NCBI GenBank assembly: GCA_947178105.1
Contig: CAMWXD010000026.1
Span: 1 to 53,213, forward strand
Source: an uncultured Eubacterium sp.
Lineage (GTDB): Bacteria; Bacillota; Clostridia; Lachnospirales; Lachnospiraceae
Direction of reading: 5' to 3'
DNA length: 53,213 nucleotides
Of the stretch, positions 1 to 7,800 are shown one piece after another. The translations under genes were made by a program, and so were the position numbers. Position 1 is the first letter of the stretch; the number at the start of each line of letters is the position of its first letter. The notes under the pieces are model-generated. The model did no database searches. It saw only the letters and a list, made by a program, of their open reading frames with translations, and was not told the origin of the DNA.

Positions 1-4
1 ATAA

Positions 5-54
5 GGGTGTGTCGAATAATCTGTGTTGTTTTACACAGTTTATTTTACACACCC
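5..54. repeat. Two abutted 22-bp terminal-repeat-like inverted repeats
   Basis: Positions 5-26 and 33-54 are inverted copies of each other, 19 of 22 bases matching, separated by only 6 bases (27-32). Each copy starts GGGTGTGT at its outer end and finishes CTGTGT at its inner end. The arrangement looks like two insertion-sequence ends placed back to back, as in an IS256-type circle junction, although a simple hairpin such as a terminator would look the same. Family assignment is inference; the repeat itself is directly visible. Confidence 0.5.
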
Positions 55-62
55 AGAAAAGT

Positions 63-1136
63 CTATGAAACTGGCAGCGTGTCAACTTTGCATGAAATGA
101 AATCCTTCTTTGTTATGATTCGTGAGTTATTCCCTGAAATTAATACGTTTATCTGTACACAAGGCAATGTATTGATTAATAGTGCCATAACTGATACGGA
201 GTTTTTAAGCCAACCCCACAGTTCTTCGATTTTGTTAAGGTTTGGGCTGTATGGCGGCAGGAAAACAAGCTCCAGGCGTTCACTGTTTTCTTCCAGAAAG
301 CCCTGCAGCAGCTTTGCGTGATGTATTTTTGCATTATCCAATATCATGACAATTTTGCCGGATGGGTATTTCTGGAGGATTGTTTTTAAAAAACCAAGAA
401 ATACCTCAGCATCGTATTTTTTATGTTCCTCCACATAAACACTGCCCGTTTCATAATCCAGGAACCCCACCAGTTTAACGCCCTCATGCTTTCCGTAAGC
501 CGGGATGATGCGCTGCTTCCCCACCGGGAACCATGTTTTCATGATGGCCTGATAATCACGGGTCATGGATTCATCTTCAAAAAGCATTACATCAATCTCC
601 CCGCTGAGAAGTTTTTTTAAACCTTCAAACTGCTGGCGGAATGCCTCCTGTTTTTCCGGGCCAGCCTTGTCAAGTGTATAAGTTGGCCTGGTATAGCTCA
701 GCCCGGTCCTGTAAAAAAGATCCCTCATTCCGCGTTCCGAGAATTTTACCTGGAAACGTTCCTCCACCAGGCGGCAGGCCAGCGGGGCTGTCCAGTTTGC
801 AAAAATTCCCACGCCGGCTTCTTCCGGCGTGCAGGTGGAAATGATATGGAAAAGTTCTTTTTCCTGCTCATCCGTTAAGAATTTAGTGCGGCCTGGCTGT
901 TTGTGGATGAGAAGGGCTTCTGCACCGCCTTTAGTGTAAAGGGATATGTATCCAGACACTGTCCTGCGCGGGATGTGGAGAACCTCAGAAATTTCACGGC
1001 AGGAACGTCCTTCCAGATAAAGCAGCACAGCATCATACCGGTTCTTTTGTTTAACGCTTTTTTCATTTCTGGAAAGCTGCACAAATTTTTCTATTTCACT
1101 TTTAACAGGCTGGTTTTCCATTTGATTTTCCTCCAA
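63..1136 (-). CDS. IS630-family transposase, C-terminus apparently replaced
   Basis: DDE transposase of an IS630-type element, 357 residues. The N-terminal ~100 residues form helix-turn-helix domains (SCREISEVLHIPRRTVSGYI). The catalytic triad is visible: Asp in FEDES, Asp in ILDNAKIHH, and Glu in PNLNKIEELW. After ELWGWLKNSV the family normally continues with a conserved helical tail, but here an unrelated ~40-residue stretch runs to the stop at the edge of the inverted repeats at 5-54. I infer that another element or a recombination joined here and cut off the true 3' end. The start has a GGAGGAAA ribosome site. The terminal repeats of this element could not be matched because one end is missing. 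Confidence 0.85.
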   Translation of the reverse strand: MEENQMENQPVKSEIEKFVQLSRNEKSVKQKNRYDAVLLYLEGRSCREISEVLHIPRRTVSGYISLYTKGGAEALLIHKQPGRTKFLTDEQEKELFHIISTCTPEEAGVGIFANWTAPLACRLVEERFQVKFSERGMRDLFYRTGLSYTRPTYTLDKAGPEKQEAFRQQFEGLKKLLSGEIDVMLFEDESMTRDYQAIMKTWFPVGKQRIIPAYGKHEGVKLVGFLDYETGSVYVEEHKKYDAEVFLGFLKTILQKYPSGKIVMILDNAKIHHAKLLQGFLEENSERLELVFLPPYSPNLNKIEELWGWLKNSVSVMALLINTLPCVQINVLISGNNSRIITKKDFISCKVDTLPVS

Positions 1137-1250
1137 AATATTTATGAGTATAGTATATATTACTTAGAAAAAAATGCAAGTGGATTTTAGCAATAATTAA
1201 TCACCGCCTATATAGGTTATTTTTCAATGAGGAATCCGCCGCCCTAAAAA

Positions 1251-2984
1251 TCAAACAGAAACCGCCTGATACCTCACTGCTTTCCCGCCATATTTTACAG
1301 TCAGCGGCAACTTCCCCCTGACAGCCAGCAGCACATATTCCTCTCCCGTCCCGCCTAAATCCACGATCTTAATCAGAGCCTTCTTTTTACCTAACTTTGG
1401 CTGAAACGCATATTTTCCAGGTACGCCGTTATAATACAGGTACTGGACGCCCTGATGCTTGATGACATACCACACCCCATCTTTGCAGTCCTCCACCGCT
1501 TCCCGTACCACTTTTTCAAGCTCCCCTATTCGCAGGCGGCTGACAGCCACTTTCGGATTTAATATCTCTTGTTTCTCTCCTGTATCGTCTGCGCCTGCCT
1601 GGTCGTAATCCTCCAAAATTTCTTCTGTCTCCTGTTCTGTCAAACCAGAGACGCCTGTTATGGTGAAATCCTTTGCACGGGTCAGCTTCACATCCACTTT
1701 CCCGTCTTTGTCAAAATGAAACCTGACAAAAGACGCGTCTGCACGCACATCCATAAAAATGCGGATACGTCTGCCTTTGTAATAATACGCGTCGCTTTTT
1801 TTCGTAATTCCCCAGGAGTTGTATTCGTCCTGCCTTACCGTTTGTACCTGTGCCGCTGCCGGCTGCCTGTAAGCTCCCGCAGCGACGGCGCCCGCCGTCA
1901 GCAGAAATGCCGACACAACCGATACGGCCGCCGTCCATGCTGTGTTCTTTCTCTCATTCATAAGCGCACCCAACCTTTCCTTCATTAATTTTTTTCCTCC
2001 ATGCAGTGTGACAGAAGCCGGAAATGCCTGAAAGCCACCTACTGCCGCGGCTGCACGCAGCAGCGTATCACCATAGGCACGCTTCCCCTCTGCGTCCAGA
2101 TCTTTTGTGACTGCCTCATCACAGGACAGCTCGCACATCCGGCTCACCTCACGCTCCAGCAAATAGACAAACGGATTGAACCAGTGCAGACATACCGTAA
2201 GCTGCACCAGCCATTTATAATACAAATCCCGCCGCCTGTAATGCGTCCATTCATGCAGTATCGTATAATAAAAATCCATATCTGACAGTTCCGCCTTCGT
2301 CAAAATAACCGCAGGATGCAAAAATCCAATCAATAGCGGAGATGTAACCATGCTATTTGTATACAGCCCCGCCGCCCTTGTAAAGCGGCTTTGTGCAATC
2401 ACCTTTCCGAATATTTCCAGACGGCAGATCTCCTCCACTGGAGAACAGCCCGCTTTTAAATACTTCACAAAACACTGATACACGATCACCTTCCGCGCAA
2501 ACAAGGCAAGCGCTGTCAGAATCCAGATTTTCCAGCTATGTTCCAGTATCCCCTGTGCCGCTTTTCGTACGGCAGGCGCATAGTCTCCTGCCTTGCCCGA
2601 TTTAAGCTGCCCTTCCCTTTCGATGTCTGCACCATCAGGTTCACTGCTGCTTTCTCCCGCTGCCAAACCGCCATTGACCGTATTAACTGTATTGACTGTA
2701 TCATTTTGCTGTGCCGGCTGCGCCTGCCCCTGTTTCGCCAGCCATTGCCCCTGCTCCAGCCATTGCGCGCTCTGCCCTTCCTGAAACAAACGCCCAACCA
2801 GCCCATCGCCCGGATTCCACGGAACAAGAAAACGTGCCACCACAACCAGCCAGATATAATACTGCCAGCGTTTGCTGAACCGTGCCTGATACAGCGGCGC
2901 AAGAAGCAGCAGTATCACCGTAAGCAGCGCGGCAGACACTGATACTGACACATATCCCATAAAAATCTCATGCATCCTGCCCAT
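1251..2984 (-). CDS. BlaR1/MecR1-type membrane metallopeptidase (M56)
   Basis: M56-family zinc metallopeptidase that normally senses cell-wall stress or beta-lactams and triggers loss of the BlaI repressor. Several N-terminal membrane segments precede a cytoplasmic zinc protease with HEWTH and a downstream CELSCDEAV ligand motif. A further membrane segment follows (TAAVSVVSAFLLTAGAVAAG), then about 200 outside residues. That outer part is not a recognisable penicillin-binding sensor domain, unlike classical BlaR1, so the ligand is unknown. The gene overlaps the end of blaI; the in-frame reading extends to 3017, but an ATG at 2984 (or 2975) at the blaI stop is the more credible start. No beta-lactamase gene is nearby. 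Confidence 0.85.
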   Translation of the reverse strand: MGRMHEIFMGYVSVSVSAALLTVILLLLAPLYQARFSKRWQYYIWLVVVARFLVPWNPGDGLVGRLFQEGQSAQWLEQGQWLAKQGQAQPAQQNDTVNTVNTVNGGLAAGESSSEPDGADIEREGQLKSGKAGDYAPAVRKAAQGILEHSWKIWILTALALFARKVIVYQCFVKYLKAGCSPVEEICRLEIFGKVIAQSRFTRAAGLYTNSMVTSPLLIGFLHPAVILTKAELSDMDFYYTILHEWTHYRRRDLYYKWLVQLTVCLHWFNPFVYLLEREVSRMCELSCDEAVTKDLDAEGKRAYGDTLLRAAAAVGGFQAFPASVTLHGGKKLMKERLGALMNERKNTAWTAAVSVVSAFLLTAGAVAAGAYRQPAAAQVQTVRQDEYNSWGITKKSDAYYYKGRRIRIFMDVRADASFVRFHFDKDGKVDVKLTRAKDFTITGVSGLTEQETEEILEDYDQAGADDTGEKQEILNPKVAVSRLRIGELEKVVREAVEDCKDGVWYVIKHQGVQYLYYNGVPGKYAFQPKLGKKKALIKIVDLGGTGEEYVLLAVRGKLPLTVKYGGKAVRYQAVSV

Positions 2985-3348
2985 CACCGCCCTGCCAGTA
3001 TTGTTGCAGCTCCTCAAAATCCTGTTCCGTCAGCAGTTCATTCTGAATCAGCGACGCAACCAGCCCTTTGGCACTTCCCTCAAAAAACTTAACCAAAAAG
3101 CTTTCCGCCTGTATGCCCTGATACTCGTCTGCTGACACAACCGCAGTATATTTGTTGCGATGCCCGATCTTATTTGCTTTCAAAAGCTTTTTGTCAATTA
3201 GCCGCGACAGCAGCGTGATAATCGTATTTTTTGTCCAGAATATCCTTTTGTCCGCTAATGCTGCCGTAATTTCTGCGTATAAAGCACTCCCTCCGTTTTC
3301 CCAAATTACTTTCATCAATTCCAGTTCATAATCTGATGCCTGCTGCAT
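2968..3348 (-). CDS. blaI: BlaI/MecI/CopY-family transcriptional repressor
   Basis: 126-residue winged-helix repressor of the penicillinase-repressor family (Pfam Penicillinase_R type): the N-terminal half is the DNA-binding winged helix (YELELMKVIWENGGSALYAEI, then WTKNTIITLLSRLIDKKLL) and the C-terminal half is the dimerisation helix. It is the usual partner of the M56 peptidase encoded next, with which it overlaps, so the two are translated together. Directly upstream lies a promoter overlaid by a perfect inverted repeat, which fits negative autoregulation. What the pair controls beyond itself cannot be told from this window. Confidence 0.92.
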   Translation of the reverse strand: MQQASDYELELMKVIWENGGSALYAEITAALADKRIFWTKNTIITLLSRLIDKKLLKANKIGHRNKYTAVVSADEYQGIQAESFLVKFFEGSAKGLVASLIQNELLTEQDFEELQQYWQGGDGQDA

Positions 3349-3400
3349 ACCATCTCAGTCCCTTCCTAATTATTTGATACACGAATGTAAAGGCAATTTT

Positions 3401-3456
3401 ATAGAGTACAAAGTGTTATCTAACTTAAAGATAACACTTTGTACTCTATATGTCAA
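3401..3456 (-). promoter_or_regulatory. blaI promoter with overlapping palindromic operator
   Basis: A perfect inverted repeat with 21-bp arms (3401-3421 and 3429-3449) and a 7-base centre lies between the start of blaI and the next gene. Reading towards blaI, TTGACA (3451-3456), a 17-base spacer and TATCTT (3428-3433) form a promoter, so the right arm fills the spacer and the palindrome covers the -10 box. A repressor bound here would block RNA polymerase. BlaI is the obvious candidate, by inference. Confidence 0.85.
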
Positions 3457-3564
3457 TACGGTAAACGCAAGTTTTTATGTATTCTCAAGTTACTATTTTT
3501 TTGGAGTAACGGGCTGCCATGATTCCGGCAGCACAGGCCCGTATTCCAGCAGTTTTAGAAATCA

Positions 3565-3593
3565 TTGCATGAACCCGCAGCCGGGTGTATAAT
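3565..3593 (+). promoter_or_regulatory. Probable promoter of the 68-aa gene
   Basis: TATAAT at 3588-3593 preceded at 17 bases by TTGCAT (3565-3570); the gene starts 53 bases downstream. The -10 box is perfect and the -35 box weak. Confidence 0.5.
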
Positions 3594-3646
3594 GTACACA
3601 AGCCAAACTGGAACACACACTGAAGGAGGTAAAGGAGTGGATTCAT

Positions 3647-3853
3647 ATGACGAAAATCGGAAAGCTATATGAGCAGGAAAAAATTGAATATGCGAACAAA
3701 CAGCGTGAAAATGATATTATTGATATGTGCAGGGAAGATGGCAAGTCAGATGAAGAAATCATCAGCCGCCTGAAAAAGAGGCTTGGCTATGATGACAAAA
3801 CTGCGGAGAAAGCAGTTGCATCCTATGACAGCCGCCAGGCTGTCGGCGTATAA
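3647..3853 (+). CDS. Small uncharacterised helical protein (68 aa)
   Basis: Not recognised. The 68-residue product is charged and predicted helical (KLYEQEKIEYANKQRENDIIDMCREDGKSDEEIISRLKKRLGYDDKTAEKAVASY), with no signal peptide or membrane segment. It is supported as a real gene by a strong ribosome site (GAAGGAGG; AAAGGAG) before the ATG and by a promoter-like pair 50 bases upstream. It is a single-gene unit facing the minus-strand genes on both sides; a hairpin follows at 3865-3904. The DGKSDEEII pattern resembles the helix-turn-helix tail found in some nuclease/transposase-like proteins, but this is too weak for a call. Confidence 0.65.
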   Translation: MTKIGKLYEQEKIEYANKQRENDIIDMCREDGKSDEEIISRLKKRLGYDDKTAEKAVASYDSRQAVGV

Positions 3854-3864
3854 CGCACAGGGAT

Positions 3865-3904
3865 CAAGGACTTTCGGCACATTGGTTGTTGCCGGAAGTC
3901 CTTG
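3865..3904 (+). terminator. 15-bp hairpin after the 68-aa gene
   Basis: Arms 3865-3879 and 3890-3904 pair over 15 positions with one G-T type mismatch and a 10-base loop. No T-run follows on either strand, so factor-independent termination is uncertain; it may serve the converging units from both sides. Confidence 0.45.
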
Positions 3905-3996
3905 CCGGTTCTGCGGGCAGTTCCAAAGGCTAAACAATCGCAGTCTGACATTCGTCTGATTTCTTTTGCAGAAATGACAAAGTAAGCCTCGCCTCG

Positions 3997-4815
3997 TCAG
4001 CACGCTCCTTCAAAATGCTGCTCCAGCCACCTTGCCACTCCGTCCTCTTGGTTGCTGCTAATCACGCCTGTCGCAATCGCTTTCAGCTCGTCTACCGCAT
4101 TCGCCACCGCATACCCTTCATCCGCGGCTTCAAACAGATCCAGGTCATTTTTTCCGTCGCCAAATGCAACGACCCTGTCGCATCCGAGCAGCTCCTTTAA
4201 CTGTACTACCGCATTCGCTTTGGACGCAGCGCGCGGCATGATTTCCAGCCACTGCGCGTTCGTATAGATGTCTCTTTGATAGACACAATGAAACTGCGCT
4301 TTATACTTTTCATACAAAGGCTCCAGTTTTTCCGGCTGGCCAATACAGGTAATATAAAAACACCTTCCCTCCGTCAATGCATCCGTTGTTTCCACCGAAC
4401 GGGTTCTTTTATCCCCTTTTCGCATCCGCAGAAAATCAACCATCCCTTTCGTGCAGTTTTGAGGAATAAAAGAAAATTTTTCCACCCCGCCTATATACGA
4501 ATAGACGATCGGATATACCTGATTTTGAAATAAATCCTGAAACACCTCTGCCACATCTTTTTCAAAATAATTGGATATTAAAATCTGTTCCGTGACATTA
4601 TCCATTACAAAAGCCCCGTTGTACACGATCAGGGGTATTTTAGCGTCCAGCCCCTTCGTCACCTTCTTTGCCGTCACCAGCGACCTTGCTGTGGCATAGG
4701 AAAAGATCATCCCTTCCCCGGTCAGCCTGTTAATCACAGCATTTGTATAGGCGGAAGTTGCCTCGTCACTCCGCAGCAGCGTGCCGTCCAGATCTGATAC
4801 ATACAGTGTCCTCAT
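3997..4815 (-). CDS. Cof-type HAD-IIB phosphatase
   Basis: Haloacid-dehalogenase family hydrolase of the Cof subfamily, 272 residues, likely acting on small phosphorylated metabolites such as sugar phosphates or nucleotides in the cytoplasm; the substrate cannot be read from sequence. The nucleophile motif is at the N-terminus (VSDLDGTLLRSD), followed by the large cap domain, then the lysine region and the Mg-binding GDGKNDLDLFEAA motif. The frame is open further upstream, but ATG at 4815 has GGAGGAAAAT before it and begins the conserved domain. It lies 16 bases after the DUF4132 gene, so it is the last gene of that unit. Confidence 0.92.
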   Translation of the reverse strand: MRTLYVSDLDGTLLRSDEATSAYTNAVINRLTGEGMIFSYATARSLVTAKKVTKGLDAKIPLIVYNGAFVMDNVTEQILISNYFEKDVAEVFQDLFQNQVYPIVYSYIGGVEKFSFIPQNCTKGMVDFLRMRKGDKRTRSVETTDALTEGRCFYITCIGQPEKLEPLYEKYKAQFHCVYQRDIYTNAQWLEIMPRAASKANAVVQLKELLGCDRVVAFGDGKNDLDLFEAADEGYAVANAVDELKAIATGVISSNQEDGVARWLEQHFEGAC

Positions 4816-4831
4816 ATCATTTTCCTCCTTG

Positions 4832-7800
4832 TCATCCCTGAATTTGTTCCAGTATAAACGGATCGCGGATCTTTTGATCCTCCGCCAGCAGCACAATCTT
4901 AGACAGGATCTCCGCTGTCTTTGGATCCTCGTCCACAAACGGCAAAAACAGCTTTCCTCTCCTCTGGCTGTGCACCGGCAGGATATGTAACATCGCGCCG
5001 CCCTCTTGGTGCACGACGCCGCTTCCAAGGTGCACGTTATAGTTTGCACGCGTTCCATGGATCAGCGCGTGGCTGTCTTTGAGCGCCACATTTTCAATCC
5101 GAAACAAAGGCAGGTTAAACTCTACAATCGCTCTGCGCATCTCGATCGTGGAATGGCTTGTCTGCGGGTCTACGCCGCCTGCGTGCGCCACGCTTATGGC
5201 AAGGTCTACATCCCGCATGGCCTCGCTGTAGATCAAATCCGGCACCTGCCCGATCGAAAGCGGTTCAAAGGTCTTGCGGTCGGAAAATTCCACCCATTCC
5301 AGTGTCGGCGCTTCTACATCGCTAGGAGAGAACCAGTCCGCCAATGCATAAATGCGGACAATGATATTTTCTTTATAGTAGATTTTTTGCAGCCCTTCCT
5401 CATAATCTGCAATCCAGCGGCGCCCTTTCAGACAGGCAGCCGTTTTCCGCGGCTGGATCTGGTTGCCCGCAAACATCCTGGAGGATTTTTGGCTAAGCTC
5501 CTCCGGCAGCTTTACGTACAGCTCGCGGAACACCTGCTTAAACGGCTGGCGGATCTGATGGTCAAACAAATATTTCTGATACGAATGCCAGACGCCCGCG
5601 CGGTAAAAGTCAAGCGGATGCGCAATACGGATTTTGTCGTCTGCTTTCAGCTTTTTCTTCTTTCCGTCATAAGCACATAACCACATAGACGAATCCAAAG
5701 CTTCAAAAAATCCCATCTCCATCTTGTCTGTTTCTTTTCCAGCCGCAAATACCAAAGGCCGCAGAATTGCCCGTACCACCGGATTACCCATCAGCCCTGC
5801 CGCTTCCGCCGCTGTAAACCCTTCGCCGTCCTCCATCGACTCTTCCATCAGCTTTTTCGCCCTTTGATATTGCTCTTTCAGCTTTTTATGCGCCTCTTTT
5901 ACCTGCTGCACATAAGCCTGTTTGCCAAGCCGCGAAGGGACGGATTTCAGCATTTTTTCACCCTTTCTGCACAATACCGCGCTTTTCCCGTTTTCATCTA
6001 TGTGCAGACAGATTTCCACATCATCCACCGCTTTCCAGCTCATCATCGGGGCAAATTCCTCAGCCATCCTGCCTTCCATATTCAGCGTCAGCCTGGTCAC
6101 ATCCGCATAGCCTGCGTGCATGCTGAGATTGAGCAGAGCCATCTGCGCCGCCTTCGTCTCGCTTGCCCGCCGCTGCGCGCCAAACTGCCTTGCCTCTTTG
6201 GCAAAATTCTGGATAAACTGATAACGCTCCAGCAAATCCTTCTCCATCTTTTTTCCAAAAGGCACCAGCCCATAGCTCATCAGCAGGTCTTTGTTCCGTT
6301 TTGCCGCAATCTGCTCCCGCAGCTCTTTTAACGTCACTTTTCCAGTCGCCGCGTCCGCGTATTTTCTTGCCCTTGCATGTTTCAGCCCGTCGGCAATGTA
6401 TTTCGCCGCTTTATAAAGTACTGCAAAGTTTTGCTCGCCCAGCATCCCATACGCTTCACGAAACCAGTCGATATCAAAGGCTCCGTCACGCAGCTCTTCT
6501 GTGGACAGCGGCGTGTATCTGGCGATCATCGCAGCCTTCTGGTCATCGAAACGCTCATTCATATGCGCCATGAAATAATAGCAGCCGCTCTTTAAGCCTG
6601 CCCAGCCCAAATACTGCTCGATCAGCCCGATCCACTGCGGCGCATACATCGCAGCCTCCACCAGACGCTCCTGGCGGATGCTAGTACCCTTTAACGCTTG
6701 TGCAAGCGTTTCTGCAGTGTCCTCCTTTGCCGGATAGCAGGATCTTAGCAGGCAGCTTAATACCTCTTTCTTCGTACTGTTCCCAGAATACCACGTATAA
6801 TATGCATCCCGCCCAAGCGTATCCTTCCCAAGCGCTTTTAAAATACGCACCAGGTATTCTGTGCCCGCGATATAAGTGATTCCTCCGATATCTTCTGAAA
6901 ATACCGTCTCTGCTTCGCCCCGGCGCAGCTCCGTATCTACCATCAGAGGGACGATCGCATCATACAGCTCCTTTACCAGCCTGCCGCACCACGTATCCTT
7001 TCCTACAAGCGCTTCCCCGCGCTCTAAAATATCCAGCCCCATACGGCTGCCGAAAAAGCTTTTCCACTTGCCAAGGTTGTACCTTTTTGCATACTCTCCC
7101 TGCACAAGCTGCGTCAGCGCCCGCAGGTTTTCCCTCCGGTTAAAATATACAAGCACCGCCTGGAATAAATGATCCCTGGATATCAGCCCCATATGGTAAG
7201 CTTTTAAAAACCAGTATGTTTTGATCGGCGTAAGCTGTGTGATCCGATAGGTATAAGAATTTCTGTCCTGCGGCAAAAAACGGGATTTCTCTGCCGCAGG
7301 GCTGCATTTTAGTTCCAGCGCCCACGCCGTATAAAACGCCTTTGTAAATTCCTCGTCGGTCTCCCAATACGAAAGCCCATCCAGAAAATGCTGCAGAAAG
7401 TGCAGGTCGCAGATCGGTTTAAAGGATTCCATGCTCTGCCCGTTCCAGCCGCTGTAATGGAAACAGACAGCCCTGTTTTGTTCATTCATTACCGGAAGCA
7501 GTGCCTGCGCCGCCTGTACGCCAGCCTCCAGCAGCAGCCTGCGGTCTAAAAACTCATAACGGTAATTAAGCCGGATCTTTTGCACCTGATCCGCATAGGT
7601 TAACTCCATTGGCAACGGCTCAAACGGCATTTTTCCAAAAACCGCCTCGTAATAAATCCTGCTGTTTTGAAAAATCTCATTGTTTGTGAGAAGTATGCGT
7701 GCTTCCCACTCAATAAATGTCCCATAATCCCCGATTTCTGTTTCATAATAGGCGCGCAGTTTTTCCTCCAACGGATAATTTTTCAGACGGTAGCCGCTAA

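Noticed and set aside
5006-5680. 224-residue plus-strand frame
   Set aside because: Lies inside the conserved DUF4132 C-terminal region on the other strand; no ribosome site or recognisable sequence.
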